Source: a bacterium (lineage in GTDB: Bacteria; Bacillota; Clostridia; Lachnospirales; Lachnospiraceae). From it: a stretch of DNA of 32,305 nucleotides. Location of the stretch: NCBI GenBank assembly GCA_030539495.1, contig JAUNRX010000030.1, forward strand, positions 1 through 32,305. The letters are read 5' to 3'. The notes below the pieces were generated by a model. The model did no database searches and was not told the origin of the DNA. It was given only the letters and a program-made list of their open reading frames with translations. The position numbers and the translations under genes were made by a program. Positions 7,601 through 17,581 of this stretch are shown piece after piece. Position 1 is the stretch's first letter; every line of letters starts with the position of its first letter.

Positions 7601-8554
7601 CTACATTCTATATTTATTTAAAAACTCACTTACCTTGACCATATATTGTTCCGATGCAATCTCTATGGACTGAGCATGCCCGGCTCCTTCTATCAGTAAT
7701 CTATCCTTTGGAGCATTGCAGGCATCGTATAACTCATTCATCATATAAGGTGGTACAAAGGTATCCTTGCTTCCATGGATAAATAATGTAGGTGTCTTAG
7801 ACTTTCTGACCTGTTCAATGGCCGATGCTTCTTTAAAATCATAACCTGCCCGATACTTGGTAAGCAGGCTGGTTGCCGGAATAATTGGAAAGCTTGGAAT
7901 ATGAAATAGTTCTGATAACTCATAGGAGAATTCCTCCCATACCGAGGTGTAACTGCTGTCTTCGATAATTGCAACCACATTATCAGGAATTGCTTCCCCT
8001 GAAACCATTAGAACGCTTGCGGCTCCCATGGAAACACCTGCAAGCACAATTCTTGCATGATCATCCTTGGCTATAATCGACTGGATTAAGTCAATTAAGT
8101 CATTTCGCTCATGCCATCCCATTCCAATATAGTCTCCTTCACTTTGCCCATGTCCCCTTAAGTCTGGCACAATTACATGATAGCCTCGATCGGAAAAATA
8201 CTTTGCTATCCTTCCCATGCTTTTTCCCGATGACGTATATCCATGTACCACAATCGCATATTTATGGGATTTGCTTAATGCATTAATTTCGTAATTATGA
8301 AGCTGAAGACCATCCCTTGAAGTAACATAAAACTCAATAGAACCGCTCTCCTTAAGAAGCCAGTATTTATAATTAAAGGCATCTTTCTTGCTTGCCTCTA
8401 TTTCCAGGGTCACATTGCCCTCATCTACAATATCCTTATTACTCTTTGGATTTAATGCCAGATTATAAAAATAATTGGCTGCGATTAGGGTAGCAATTAT
8501 AAAGATGACCAATACCACACAAATTGTTCGAAACATAATTTTAATCTTTCTCAT
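7601..8554 (-). CDS. Membrane-anchored alpha/beta hydrolase (serine aminopeptidase S33-like)
   Basis: The 317 residues begin with a single hydrophobic segment at about 9-30, probably an uncleaved anchor. An alpha/beta hydrolase follows: oxyanion region VVHGYTSSG (102-110), DLRGHGQSEG (131-140), nucleophile elbow GVSMGA with S175, acid D264 in HGSKDTF, and H293 in GAGHAQS. The complete triad predicts an active esterase, lipase or peptidase; the substrate is unknown. The gene follows the DUF4026 gene by 66 bases on the same strand and may be co-transcribed with it. The start is weakly supported: only a short AAGG lies close to the ATG. Confidence 0.9.
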   Translation of the reverse strand: MRKIKIMFRTICVVLVIFIIATLIAANYFYNLALNPKSNKDIVDEGNVTLEIEASKKDAFNYKYWLLKESGSIEFYVTSRDGLQLHNYEINALSKSHKYAIVVHGYTSSGKSMGRIAKYFSDRGYHVIVPDLRGHGQSEGDYIGMGWHERNDLIDLIQSIIAKDDHARIVLAGVSMGAASVLMVSGEAIPDNVVAIIEDSSYTSVWEEFSYELSELFHIPSFPIIPATSLLTKYRAGYDFKEASAIEQVRKSKTPTLFIHGSKDTFVPPYMMNELYDACNAPKDRLLIEGAGHAQSIEIASEQYMVKVSEFLNKYRM

Positions 8555-8620
8555 ACCTTCACCGCACTTAGCCCTTATTATCTAGTCTATGATACTAAAT
8601 AAAAATATGTGCGATTTCTC

Positions 8621-9919
8621 TTAGCTTAAGCGATATACACTGTCTGGCGTAATCGTATCCTCTTCTCTAAATGCAATCCAATCTGTGATTTCATGATCCT
8701 CTATGTTTCGCTCATCGCCTTCTTTTATCGTACTTACATAGTAAGGCTGCTGCGTCAGAATTCCACAGATTGACGTTTCTGTCATACTCTTTACTTCAAA
8801 CCAGATATGCTCTCTATTATTATCTCCGTTGTCGTATTCTGGATCCACCTTAAGACCAACTTTAATAAGGATTTGTTTACATGTTCCATCCTTATAAAGA
8901 CGCTGTAGAAATGGGATTCTCTCCATTGCCAATTCACTCATTCTTTTTGTCTCTTTGGTCGTCTTCATAAAGATCGGATTGTCCTGCAATTGCCTATTAT
9001 AAATGGAAATCGGTGAGAACTTTCGATTTTTATAATCCTCTTCTGACTGATAGATATACATAATTCCTGTATTTTCATTATGTGCATCCTGACGATCCTT
9101 TACGCCACCTAATATATTTTTCCTATAAGCACTTAATACTCGTCGATAATCAATCCAGGTTGCCATGACTTCCTGGTTATTCGATAGCATTCCAATATAT
9201 AATGGTTCTTCCTCATTTACGGCCTCACCTGTCGTAATAATTCTCTCTGCAAATGCAGATAATGCATGATACTGATCGCCATATACTGTCTTATTAGAAT
9301 CTATAATCTCAAGCTCTACGCTTCCTGCACGATTTAAACCGTGAGTATGTAACCAAACTTCAGACTTATCACTTACCGCCTGAACCGTATACAGATAAGA
9401 TGGTGCAGGTGCTACTCTTGACGTTGCAGCTAATCGTACCCATCTTGCAGAAATTATCTTCTCCGCACTGAAATCCAATACTCCAACAAGGTCTGGTACC
9501 ATCGCATTAATCACCTTGATCTGAGTATGGAAGGAATCCATATTATCTTCCGTAAATGTCATCTTAGCAAGTAGTCCTTTATCAGCATTCCTAATGACTT
9601 CCTGTTCCTCGTCATTTAAATCATGCATTACGCGAAATATTTCCGGACGGTCAAATATCTCAAAAGAAAACTCTACAAGGTATTCCTTTTCTTTATAGGA
9701 GACTACGACTGCCGGCTCTTCACCTAACTTTCTTGCAACCACCTTAAGATCATCTGCATCATTTATCTGGTTAATCAAACGGTCTATATCCTTTAAACTT
9801 TCCGGATTAGCGGATACTGCCATCAAAAATGAAGGTTCCTTCTCTATTACTCCTGATTTTAGTTCACTTTCCTCGCATATGGTAACTTGTTTTTTTTGAA
9901 ACAAATCGAATAGTTTCAT
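8621..9919 (-). CDS. DUF4026 protein with DUF2314-like C-terminal domain
   Basis: This 432-residue soluble protein has no signal peptide or membrane segment. The N-terminal two thirds resemble DUF4026. The C-terminal 90 residues, with HIWFEVKS, GILTQQPYYV and HEITDWIAF, fit the DUF2314 pattern. Function is unknown for both. The open frame reaches 9943, but GGAGG eight bases before the ATG at 9919 places the start there, giving MKLFDLFQKK. A promoter lies at 10036-10065. The downstream neighbour is the membrane hydrolase. Confidence 0.8.
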   Translation of the reverse strand: MKLFDLFQKKQVTICEESELKSGVIEKEPSFLMAVSANPESLKDIDRLINQINDADDLKVVARKLGEEPAVVVSYKEKEYLVEFSFEIFDRPEIFRVMHDLNDEEQEVIRNADKGLLAKMTFTEDNMDSFHTQIKVINAMVPDLVGVLDFSAEKIISARWVRLAATSRVAPAPSYLYTVQAVSDKSEVWLHTHGLNRAGSVELEIIDSNKTVYGDQYHALSAFAERIITTGEAVNEEEPLYIGMLSNNQEVMATWIDYRRVLSAYRKNILGGVKDRQDAHNENTGIMYIYQSEEDYKNRKFSPISIYNRQLQDNPIFMKTTKETKRMSELAMERIPFLQRLYKDGTCKQILIKVGLKVDPEYDNGDNNREHIWFEVKSMTETSICGILTQQPYYVSTIKEGDERNIEDHEITDWIAFREEDTITPDSVYRLS

Positions 9920-10035
9920 TTCTGTCTCCTCCTGCTCTTGCATCTACTCTTATGGTAAACAGGCCGCACATAACTACTGCCTTTCTAATGCAGAACTTAT
10001 TATGTAAATCATGCTTCTTCTAAAGTCCATCTCCT

Positions 10036-10065
10036 ACTATACCCTACCAGCTATTTTGCTGTCAA
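10036..10065 (-). promoter_or_regulatory. Candidate promoter of the DUF4026-hydrolase unit
   Basis: On the minus strand, TTGACA (10060-10065) and TATAGT (10036-10041) are separated by 18 bases, about 115 bases before the ATG. Confidence 0.6.
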
Positions 10066-10131
10066 TTAAGCGGATTAACTGTATCAAAGTACAAAATCCA
10101 CATCAGAAAAAAGAACATTTCCATATACCTA

Positions 10132-10172
10132 AAAAAGTCCCCCATTCCTTATGAAAATGGGAGACTTTTTTA
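10132..10172. terminator. Bidirectional-looking terminator after serA
   Basis: The arms (AAAAAAGTC, one mismatch, then CCCATT) pair with AATGGG and GACTTTTTT. Runs of T at the end and A at the start make a typical rho-independent terminator. It lies 29 bases past the serA stop. Confidence 0.88.
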
Positions 10173-10200
10173 GCCATTTATTAAAGTCTATTCGACTGAT

Positions 10201-11364
10201 TTATTTAATTACGCGGACACGTAATACACCATCGATTGATTCTAATGCAGATACGATATCATCGTTTGTCTCTGTATCAATATCAAATACGGAGTATGCA
10301 TAATCCCCACGTGATTTATTAATCATATTTTCGATATTAATTCCTTTTCCGGAGAATACAGCAGTTAACTGGCTGATCATATTAGGAATATTCTTATGAT
10401 TTACAGTTACACGTCCTTTAGTAGCACATACGCCTGCATCACATGCTGGGTAGTTCACGGAGTTTTTGATATTTCCGTTTTCTACATAGTCCATAATTTC
10501 TTTTACTGCCATGATTGCACAGTTATCTTCTGATTCTGCTGTAGATGCTCCCAGGTGAGGAGTTGCAATAACGCCATCCATGTTAGCTGTCTTAGCATTT
10601 GGGAAGTCTGTAATATATTTCTTTACTTTTCCACTTGCTAATGCTTCTGCCATATCATCATCATTTACAAGGGTATCTCTTGAGAAGTTAAGGATTGCAA
10701 CACCATCTTTCATCATTGCAAGGCTGTCTTTATTGATCATGCCAATGGTATCTTTTAATGCTGGTACATGAACTGTGATGTAATCACATTCTCTAAAGAT
10801 TTCTTCTCTTGTCTTTACACATTTTACGCTATGGGATAAGTCAAGGGCATGTTCTACAGAAAGGAATGGATCACATCCGTATACTTCCATACCAAGCTTA
10901 TTTCCTGCATTTGCAACTAATACGCCGATTGCACCAAGTCCGATAACACCTAATTTCTTTCCTTGGATTTCAGTACCTGCAAATTTGGATTTTGCTTTTT
11001 CCATAGATTTATTAATGTTTGCATCTTCCTTATTATCTTGTACCCATTTCATACCGCCGGTTAAGTCACGCGCTGCCATCATAAGGCCTGCAATTACGAT
11101 TTCTTTTACACCATTTGCATTAGCGCCTGGAGTATTAAATACTACGATACCTTGTTCTGCACATTTATCAAGTGGGATGTTATTTACACCTGCGCCAGCT
11201 CTTGCGATCGCTACAAGGTCTTTTGGCATTTCCATGTCATGCATTGCTGCACTACGAACTAATACGGCATTGGCATCTTTAAATTCTTCTACTTGTTCAT
11301 ACTGATCAGTAAGCATGTTAAGTCCGACTTTACTGATTTTATTGAGACAATTAATCTTTACCAT
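10201..11364 (-). CDS. serA: D-3-phosphoglycerate dehydrogenase
   Basis: SerA oxidises 3-phosphoglycerate to 3-phosphohydroxypyruvate with NAD, the first step of serine synthesis. The 387 residues comprise a D-2-hydroxyacid dehydrogenase catalytic part, an NAD-binding Rossmann region with GLGAIG, the NFSRDTLV segment carrying the substrate-binding Arg, the catalytic His in TPHLGAST, and a C-terminal ACT domain (about 318-387). The ACT domain is the usual serine-sensing part of the short class. The open frame reaches 11427, but GGAG nine bases before the ATG at 11364 decides the start and gives MVKINCLNKI. It is the second gene of serC-serA; a hairpin at 11410-11453 lies between them. Confidence 0.96.
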   Translation of the reverse strand: MVKINCLNKISKVGLNMLTDQYEQVEEFKDANAVLVRSAAMHDMEMPKDLVAIARAGAGVNNIPLDKCAEQGIVVFNTPGANANGVKEIVIAGLMMAARDLTGGMKWVQDNKEDANINKSMEKAKSKFAGTEIQGKKLGVIGLGAIGVLVANAGNKLGMEVYGCDPFLSVEHALDLSHSVKCVKTREEIFRECDYITVHVPALKDTIGMINKDSLAMMKDGVAILNFSRDTLVNDDDMAEALASGKVKKYITDFPNAKTANMDGVIATPHLGASTAESEDNCAIMAVKEIMDYVENGNIKNSVNYPACDAGVCATKGRVTVNHKNIPNMISQLTAVFSGKGINIENMINKSRGDYAYSVFDIDTETNDDIVSALESIDGVLRVRVIK

Positions 11365-11409
11365 TTTTATATTCTCCTTTTTATTATTTCTATGTAATGG
11401 ATAGGAAAA

Positions 11410-11453
11410 GACGTTAGCGAAATTCATCCTTTTAGACGATTGTCGTTAACGTC
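11410..11453 (-). repeat. Hairpin between serC and serA
   Basis: GACGTTAGCGA (11410-11420) pairs with TCGTTAACGTC (11443-11453), 11 positions with one mismatch and a 22-base loop. There is no U-tract after it, so it is not an evident terminator. It may be an mRNA processing or stabilising element that sets the serA:serC ratio, which is inference. Confidence 0.5.
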
Positions 11454-11469
11454 CTTTCTTTAAGCATTT

Positions 11470-12552
11470 TTATTTATTGTCAGCTTCGAATTTCTTCATA
11501 AATTCCACTAATTTTACAACGCCTTCTTTTGGCATAGCGTTATAGATACTAGCTCTCATTCCGCCTACTGTTCTATGTCCTTTAATATTAACAAAGCCTG
11601 CTGCTTTTGCTTCTTTCACAAATTTAGCATCTAAGTCTTCATTTCCTGTTACAAATGGTACGTTCATAAGAGAACGATCTTCTTTTACAACAGTTCCTTT
11701 GAATAATTCGCTTTGGTCTAAGAAGTCATAAAGAATTGTTGCTTTTTCTTCATTTCTTTGTTTCATTACTTCTAGGCCGCCCATTTTCTTAAGCCATTTA
11801 AATACTTTACCGCAAATGTAAATACCGTATGCTGGTGGAGTATTGTATAAGGATTTTGCATCTGCCTGAGTTTTATATTTTAACATGGTTGGCGTTCCAG
11901 GTAATACGTCGTCTGTAATTAAGTCTTCACGAATAATTACAATAACTACGCCAGCTGGACCGATATTCTTTTGAACACCACCATAAATCACACCATATTT
12001 TGTTACATCAACCGGTTCTGATAAGAAACAGGAGGATACATCGGCAACTAATGTCTTTCCTTTTGTATTAGGTAGTGTTTTGAACTTAGTTCCGTAAATT
12101 GTGTTGTTTTCACATATGTAAACATAATCTGCGTCTTCGCTGATTGGAAGGTCTGAGCAATCTGGAATATAAGAGAATGTCTTATCTGCAGAAGATGCAA
12201 TTGCATTTGCTTTACCATAATGGCATGCTTCTTGGTATGCTTTCTTTGCCCATTGGCCTGTTATTATGTAATCTGCTACTTTATTCTTCATAAGGTTCAT
12301 AGGAATTGCAGCAAATTGCTGGGATGCTCCACCTTGTAAGAATAAGACTTTGTAGTTATCAGGAATATTCATTAAGTCTCTTAAGTCTTGCTCTGCTGTC
12401 TCAATGATCTCTTGATATTCTTTCGATCTATGACTCATCTCCATAACACTCATTCCAGTGCCATTATAGTCAAGCATTTCATCTGCAGCTTCCCTAAGTA
12501 CCTCTTCTGGTAATACAGCTGGGCCTGCTGAAAAGTTATATACACGTCCCAC
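11470..12552 (-). CDS. serC: Phosphoserine aminotransferase
   Basis: SerC transaminates 3-phosphohydroxypyruvate to O-phosphoserine with glutamate as donor, using PLP. With the GTG start at 12552, the product has 360 residues, the family length, and begins GRVYNFSAGPAVLP as expected. The PLP lysine is K195 in GGVQKNIGPAG. GGAGG followed by nine bases before the GTG supports that start. The longer open frame (to 12603) is excluded because it would begin inside the -10 box of the promoter at 12603-12631. It is first gene of serC-serA. Confidence 0.96.
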   Translation of the reverse strand: MGRVYNFSAGPAVLPEEVLREAADEMLDYNGTGMSVMEMSHRSKEYQEIIETAEQDLRDLMNIPDNYKVLFLQGGASQQFAAIPMNLMKNKVADYIITGQWAKKAYQEACHYGKANAIASSADKTFSYIPDCSDLPISEDADYVYICENNTIYGTKFKTLPNTKGKTLVADVSSCFLSEPVDVTKYGVIYGGVQKNIGPAGVVIVIIREDLITDDVLPGTPTMLKYKTQADAKSLYNTPPAYGIYICGKVFKWLKKMGGLEVMKQRNEEKATILYDFLDQSELFKGTVVKEDRSLMNVPFVTGNEDLDAKFVKEAKAAGFVNIKGHRTVGGMRASIYNAMPKEGVVKLVEFMKKFEADNK

Positions 12553-12602
12553 GTAAATCTCCTCCTTTATTATGTAACTGGTAGTCTCTACCATTAGAGA
12601 CA

Positions 12603-12631
12603 ATTATAGAACTTTGATAAATTTTAGTCAA
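12603..12631 (-). promoter_or_regulatory. Sigma-A-like promoter of serC-serA
   Basis: On the minus strand, TTGACT (12626-12631) and TATAAT (12603-12608) have a 17-base spacer. Transcription would begin near 12596, giving a leader of about 45 bases. Confidence 0.8.
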
Positions 12632-12650
12632 ATACAGATTGCACAATTTA

Positions 12651-14336
12651 TCACTTTTGCTTATTTTTTAGGTCTTCTTCTGTAAATACTTCTTCGATTG
12701 GAGCGCCTGGAGCAACCATTGGCCATACTTTATCATCACTATCAATCTGACAGTCAATCACAACCGGTGCATTTAACTCGATTGCCTTCCTTAGCGTTTC
12801 TTCCACTTCTTCCTTTTTCGTGATACAAAAGGCCGTTGCACCCATTGCCTCAGCAAGTTTCACATAATCGACCTTGTCATTTAATATAGTATGTGAATAA
12901 CGCTTTCCATAGAACAACGTTTGCCATTGTCTTACCATGCCTAGTACATGATTGTTAAAGATTATCTCAATGATTGGCACATTGTAACGGGCTGCTGTTG
13001 CAATCTCGTTCATATTCATACGGAAGCATCCATCCCCCGCAATATTGACTACGGTCTTGTCTGGCTTTCCATATTTGGCACCAATACATGCACCAAGTCC
13101 ATATCCCATCGTTCCAAGTCCACCTGAAGTTAGCAATGTTCTAGGAGAACGGTATTTAAAATACTGAGCTGCCCACATTTGGTGCTGGCCTACCTCAGTA
13201 GAAATGATCGCATCTCCTTTGGTAATCTCATATAATTTCTCAATAATATAAGGACCGGATAAGATTTCTTTATTATAAGTAAGAGGCTTAGTTTTCTTTA
13301 ACTCAAGTACTTCGTCGATCCACGCTTTATGATCCTGCTTTTCAAGCTTGGCATTCAGGATTTCAAGGACAGATTTTACATCCCCGATAATGCATTCGTC
13401 TACATCTACATTCTTATTGATCTCTGCAGGGTCTACATCAATCTGTAAGATCTTCGCATTATAGGCAAATTTCTTTGCATTTCCTGTCACTCGGTCTGAA
13501 AACCTTGTTCCTACTGCTATTAATAAATCACATTTTGTAACACTTAAGTTTGCCGCTTTTGTTCCATGCATTCCAAGCATTCCTGTATAGTATGGGTCTT
13601 CTCCATCAAATGCTCCTTTTCCCATTAAGCTGTCGGTAACAGGGGCATCCACCTTTTGTACAAATTCCTTTAATTCAATATTGGCACCAGAAATGACTGT
13701 ACCGCCACCAACAAAGATCATAGGACGGCTTGCATTTCTAATTAACTCCAATGCACCATCAATGGCATCTTCCTTGATCGTATCAGTCTGTCTTACAACA
13801 ACCTTTGGGGTCACTTTCTTGTATTCTGCTTTATTTGCAGTTACATCCTTTGCGATATCTACAAGGACTGGACCAGGACGGCCTGTCTTTGCAATGGTAA
13901 ATGCCTTTCTTATGGTATCTGCAAGTTCTGTAACATCTTTTACTATGTAATTATGCTTTGTGATTGGCATGGTAATTCCTTTGATATCAACCTCTTGGAA
14001 ACTGTCTTTTCCCAATAAAGGTACGGAAACATTGCCTGTAACCGCTACCATAGGAACACTGTCCATATATGCAGTTGCAATTCCTGTCACTAAGTTTGTA
14101 GCACCAGGACCTGAAGTGGCAATACATACTCCAACCTTGCCTGTGGCTCTTGCATATCCATCTGCTGCATGGGATGCACCTTGTTCATGACTGGTTAAGA
14201 CATGATTGATTTCGTTTTGATGACGATAAAGCTCATCATATATATTTAACACGGCACCGCCTGGATAACCAAATACGGTGTCTACACCTTGTTCTTTTAA
14301 ACATTCAACTAATATTTGTGATCCTGTCAACAACAT
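12651..14336 (-). CDS. ilvB: Acetolactate synthase, large (catalytic) subunit
   Basis: This enzyme condenses two pyruvates, or pyruvate with 2-oxobutyrate, in valine/leucine and isoleucine synthesis, using thiamine diphosphate. The 561 residues include the N-terminal FGYPGGAVLNIYDEL, the ThDP-activating Glu at residue 51 (SHEQGASHAADG), a central FAD/Rossmann-like domain, and the C-terminal ThDP-Mg motif starting GDGCFRMNMNE. The start at 14336 is fixed by AGAGG seven bases upstream; the frame stays open to 14390. It is last gene of leuB-ilvD-ilvB. The regulatory subunit gene ilvN is not adjacent or elsewhere in the window. Confidence 0.95.
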   Translation of the reverse strand: MLLTGSQILVECLKEQGVDTVFGYPGGAVLNIYDELYRHQNEINHVLTSHEQGASHAADGYARATGKVGVCIATSGPGATNLVTGIATAYMDSVPMVAVTGNVSVPLLGKDSFQEVDIKGITMPITKHNYIVKDVTELADTIRKAFTIAKTGRPGPVLVDIAKDVTANKAEYKKVTPKVVVRQTDTIKEDAIDGALELIRNASRPMIFVGGGTVISGANIELKEFVQKVDAPVTDSLMGKGAFDGEDPYYTGMLGMHGTKAANLSVTKCDLLIAVGTRFSDRVTGNAKKFAYNAKILQIDVDPAEINKNVDVDECIIGDVKSVLEILNAKLEKQDHKAWIDEVLELKKTKPLTYNKEILSGPYIIEKLYEITKGDAIISTEVGQHQMWAAQYFKYRSPRTLLTSGGLGTMGYGLGACIGAKYGKPDKTVVNIAGDGCFRMNMNEIATAARYNVPIIEIIFNNHVLGMVRQWQTLFYGKRYSHTILNDKVDYVKLAEAMGATAFCITKKEEVEETLRKAIELNAPVVIDCQIDSDDKVWPMVAPGAPIEEVFTEEDLKNKQK

Positions 14337-14399
14337 GACCGTACCTCTTTCTAGACTTGCGTCTGTTTTTTTCCTGCTACGTTGTTTCAAAGAAACTTT

Positions 14400-16067
14400 C
14401 TAACGAGGCACTTCTAATACGGCACCTCTGTTTCCGCTTGTTACCATTGCAGTATATCTTGCAAGGTATCCTGTTGTAATCTTAGGTTCTCTTGGCTGCC
14501 ATTTTGCACGACGTGCTGCAAGTTCCTCGTCGGATACTTCTACATTCATTGTATTTTCAGGGATATTGATATTAATGATATCGCCTTCTTCGATTAATGC
14601 GATAGGTCCGCCAACTGCTGCTTCTGGAGAAACGTGTCCAATCGATGCTCCACGGGAAGCTCCTGAGAAACGACCATCGGTAATCAATGCCACACTGGAA
14701 CCAAGTCCCATACCTGCGATTGCACTAGTTGGGTTCAACATCTCTCTCATGCCAGGGCCGCCTTTTGGTCCTTCATAACGAATGACTACCACATCGCCTG
14801 CCACGATCTTTCCACCTTTGATTGCATCAATGGCATCTTCTTCACAGTCAAATACTCTTGCCGGACCAGAGTGAACCATCATTTCAGGTACGACTGCAGA
14901 ACGCTTTACAACACCGGAATCTGGAGCAATATTTCCTTTTAATACTGCAATCCCACCAGTTACGGAATATGGATTGTCAATTGGACGGATTGTCTCAGGA
15001 TCTCTGTTTACAGCTCCTTTGATATTTTCTCCAACTGTCTTTCCTGTTGCTGTCATGCAGTTAAGATTTAATAACTCTTTCTTTGCAAGCTCATTCATTA
15101 CGGCATATACGCCGCCTGCTTCATTTAAATCTTCCATATATGTATGACCTGCTGGTGCAAGGTGGCAAAGGTTTGGTGTCTCTGCACTAATTGCATTGGC
15201 AATATCTACGTTTAATTCCACGCCTGCTTCATGAGCGATTGCTGGTAAATGAAGCATGGAGTTTGTGGAACATCCGAGTGCCATGTCTACGGTAAGGGCA
15301 TTCAAAAATGCATCCTTTGTCATAATGTCTCTTGGACGAATATTATTTTTAAGTAATTCCATGATCTGCATGCCGGCATGTTTTGCAAGTTTGATTCTTT
15401 CAGAATATACAGCCGGAATCGTACCATTTCCTCGAAGACCCATGCCTAATGCTTCAGTTAAGCAGTTCATGGAGTTTGCTGTGTACATTCCGGAACAGGA
15501 ACCACAAGTTGGACATACTTTATTTTCAAATTCCTCTACATCTTCTGCAGTCATTTTTCCTGCCGCATAAGAACCTACTGCTTCGAACATGCTGGATAAG
15601 CTTCGTTTCTGTCCATGTACATGTCCTGCAAGCATTGGTCCGCCGCTTACAAAGATGGAAGGAATGTTTACTCTTGCTGCTGCCATTAAAAGTCCTGGCA
15701 CATTCTTATCACAGTTTGGAACCATGACTAAGGCATCAAATTGGTGTGCCATTGCCATTGCTTCGGTTGAGTCTGCAATCAAATCTCTTGTTACAAGGGA
15801 ATATTTCATTCCAGTATGGCCCATGGCAATACCATCGCATACTGCGATTGCCGGGAACACGATTGGAGTTCCACCTGCCATTGCTACCCCTAGCTTTACC
15901 GCTTCTACAATTTTATCAAGGTTCATATGGCCTGGAACGATTTCATTGTAAGAGCTTACGATACCGATTAGTGGTCTCTCCATCTCTTCCTTTGTTAGGC
16001 CTAATGCATTAAATAACGATCTATGAGGTGCCTGTTGCATCCCTTTTGTTACTTGATCACTTCTCAT
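14400..16067 (-). CDS. ilvD: Dihydroxy-acid dehydratase
   Basis: IlvD dehydrates 2,3-dihydroxyisovalerate and its homologue to the 2-oxo acids of valine and isoleucine. The 555 residues match the family length. Iron-sulfur ligands are visible in [10 protein letters not shown] and in [28 protein letters not shown] near the C-terminus is also a family signature. The RBS AAAGGAAG precedes the ATG. It lies 15 bases after leuB and 63 bases before the ilvB start, in one operon. Confidence 0.97.
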   Translation of the reverse strand: MRSDQVTKGMQQAPHRSLFNALGLTKEEMERPLIGIVSSYNEIVPGHMNLDKIVEAVKLGVAMAGGTPIVFPAIAVCDGIAMGHTGMKYSLVTRDLIADSTEAMAMAHQFDALVMVPNCDKNVPGLLMAAARVNIPSIFVSGGPMLAGHVHGQKRSLSSMFEAVGSYAAGKMTAEDVEEFENKVCPTCGSCSGMYTANSMNCLTEALGMGLRGNGTIPAVYSERIKLAKHAGMQIMELLKNNIRPRDIMTKDAFLNALTVDMALGCSTNSMLHLPAIAHEAGVELNVDIANAISAETPNLCHLAPAGHTYMEDLNEAGGVYAVMNELAKKELLNLNCMTATGKTVGENIKGAVNRDPETIRPIDNPYSVTGGIAVLKGNIAPDSGVVKRSAVVPEMMVHSGPARVFDCEEDAIDAIKGGKIVAGDVVVIRYEGPKGGPGMREMLNPTSAIAGMGLGSSVALITDGRFSGASRGASIGHVSPEAAVGGPIALIEEGDIININIPENTMNVEVSDEELAARRAKWQPREPKITTGYLARYTAMVTSGNRGAVLEVPR

Positions 16068-16082
16068 ACTACTTCTTCCTTT

Positions 16083-17165
16083 CTAGATTCTCTTTACGAT
16101 CTCATCGCCCATTTCTTTTGTGCCTACTAACTGACTTCCTTCTGCATAGATGTCAATCGTACGAATGCCGTCTTTTAATACGCTCTTAACTGCATTTTCA
16201 ATGGCGTCGGCTTCTTTTTCTAAATCAAAACTATAGCGTAACATCATAGCTGCGGAAAGAATGGTTGCGATTGGATTAGCCTTATTCTGCCCTGCAATAT
16301 CCGGTGCTGAACCGTGGCTTGGCTCGTATAATCCTAGAGTACCTTCTCCTAAGGAGGCACTTGCAAGCATTCCGATAGAACCGGTTACCATGCTTGCTTC
16401 ATCGGATAAAATATCTCCAAACATATTCTCAGTCAAAATAACATCAAACTGGGTTGGATCTTTTACCAGCTGCATTGCACAGTTATCTACTAACATGTCA
16501 GAAAGTTCTACTTCCGGATACTCTGCTGCTACTTCTTTTACGACTTTTCTCCAAAGTCTTGAGGAATCCAAAACATTGGCCTTATCCACACTACAAACTT
16601 TCTTATTACGTTTCATTGCGATATCAAAGCCCCATTTCGCAATTCTTCTTATTTCATTTTCGTCATATGTAAGGGTATCGGTCGCCTTTAAGACACCATT
16701 TTCTTCTTCGGTCTTACGTGCACCAAAGTATAATCCGCCTGTAAGTTCTCTCATTACTACAAAATCAAATCCATTTTCCACAATGGTATCTTTTAATGGA
16801 CATGCTGCCTTTAATTCGTCAAATAATACGGCTGGACGAATATTTGCAAATAAATTCAACGCTTTACGGATTTGTAACAAACCTGCTTCTGGTCTTCTGT
16901 CCGGTGGAAGCTGATACCAGTTTGACTGTCCTACATTGCCGCCTACTGCTCCAAGTAATACGCTGTCACTTTTTCTTGCGGTAGCAATTGCCTCTTCTGT
17001 TAATGGGTATCCTGTTTCATCAATACTTGCACCACCCATTAATACTTCTTCATATGTAAATTTATGTCCGAATTTTTCTCCAACGGCATCCAATACTTTC
17101 ATTGCTTCTGTTGTGATTTCTGGACCAATTCCATCTCCAGGTATTACTGCTATATTATAGTTCAT
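16083..17165 (-). CDS. leuB: 3-isopropylmalate dehydrogenase
   Basis: LeuB oxidatively decarboxylates 3-isopropylmalate to the leucine 2-oxo acid precursor with NAD. The 360 residues begin [17 protein letters not shown], and [32 protein letters not shown] and the NAD site region are all typical. RBS GGAAG precedes the ATG. It is first gene of leuB-ilvD-ilvB, downstream of a promoter at 17276-17304 with a stable leader hairpin between them. Confidence 0.97.
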   Translation of the reverse strand: MNYNIAVIPGDGIGPEITTEAMKVLDAVGEKFGHKFTYEEVLMGGASIDETGYPLTEEAIATARKSDSVLLGAVGGNVGQSNWYQLPPDRRPEAGLLQIRKALNLFANIRPAVLFDELKAACPLKDTIVENGFDFVVMRELTGGLYFGARKTEEENGVLKATDTLTYDENEIRRIAKWGFDIAMKRNKKVCSVDKANVLDSSRLWRKVVKEVAAEYPEVELSDMLVDNCAMQLVKDPTQFDVILTENMFGDILSDEASMVTGSIGMLASASLGEGTLGLYEPSHGSAPDIAGQNKANPIATILSAAMMLRYSFDLEKEADAIENAVKSVLKDGIRTIDIYAEGSQLVGTKEMGDEIVKRI

Positions 17166-17224
17166 CTTTATACTTCCTTTCGTCTTTTTATTACAAACAA
17201 AAATACTAAGGTTATAATGAAATA

Positions 17225-17252
17225 GCCCTAAGTAAGATGCCTTACTTAGGGC
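17225..17252 (-). promoter_or_regulatory. Perfect 12-bp leader hairpin of leuB-ilvD-ilvB
   Basis: GCCCTAAGTAAG (17225-17236) pairs perfectly with 17241-17252 around a 4-base loop. It would begin about 17 bases from the predicted transcription start. No U-tract follows, so it resembles a 5' mRNA-stabilising hairpin or a protein-binding site rather than a terminator. Confidence 0.6.
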
Positions 17253-17275
17253 GACAGATCGTCCGTATTATCGAC

Positions 17276-17304
17276 ATTATAAATGATTCCACTATTCATG
17301 TCAA
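17276..17304 (-). promoter_or_regulatory. Sigma-A promoter of leuB-ilvD-ilvB
   Basis: On the minus strand, a consensus TTGACA (17299-17304) and TATAAT (17276-17281) have a 17-base spacer. It begins 23 bases after the small acidic ORF ends, so leuB can be transcribed separately from leuCD. Confidence 0.85.
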
Positions 17305-17326
17305 TACGTCAGTGTAATGAAGTGTT

Positions 17327-17470
17327 TCATTCATCATACTCGTCTTCCAAGAAATCCTCATACTCATCGTCTTCATCTTCAAATCCATAATCATCTTCGT
17401 AAACACTTCTTAAGTCGTCATCATCATAATCATAGTAGCTGTCTCGATAGCTAGAAGTTTTCTTTTTCAT
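17327..17470 (-). CDS. Small acidic protein (47 residues), function unknown
   Basis: This complete short reading frame begins ATG with AAAGGA nine bases upstream. The product starts MKKKTSSYRDSYY and then becomes extremely acidic: 22 of its 47 residues are Asp or Glu, 8 are Tyr, and only 5 are basic. It has no Cys, no signal peptide and no membrane segment. It lies in the 415-base gap between leuD and leuB on the same strand. I do not recognise the family. The composition would suit an intrinsically disordered protein that binds basic partners or cations, which is inference. The good RBS and the clean stop favour a real gene; low-complexity GAT/GAA codons are the main caution. Confidence 0.65.
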   Translation of the reverse strand: MKKKTSSYRDSYYDYDDDDLRSVYEDDYGFEDEDDEYEDFLEDEYDE

Positions 17471-17581
17471 AACATAAATTCCTTTCTAAATTTCTGTTTC
17501 CTTATTTCATGTTATAATTGTCTACAGCCACTATTTTGTACTCTAGAAATAGAAAATATTCATGTTTTTTTTATTGAAAAC

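Noticed and set aside
7741-7980. 79-codon minus-strand open frame inside the hydrolase gene
   Set aside because: It lies in a different frame of a gene with a complete catalytic triad and has no RBS.
15256-15951. Overlapping plus-strand open frames of 92-120 codons
   Set aside because: They are shadows of ilvD in other frames.
16261-16914. 217-codon plus-strand open frame
   Set aside because: It lies wholly antisense to leuB, whose protein is clearly conserved; there is no RBS and no family resemblance.
17166-17275. Leucine attenuator or T-box in the leuB leader
   Set aside because: The hairpin at 17225-17252 begins about 17 bases from the predicted start, with no leader peptide, no U-tract and no competing helix.
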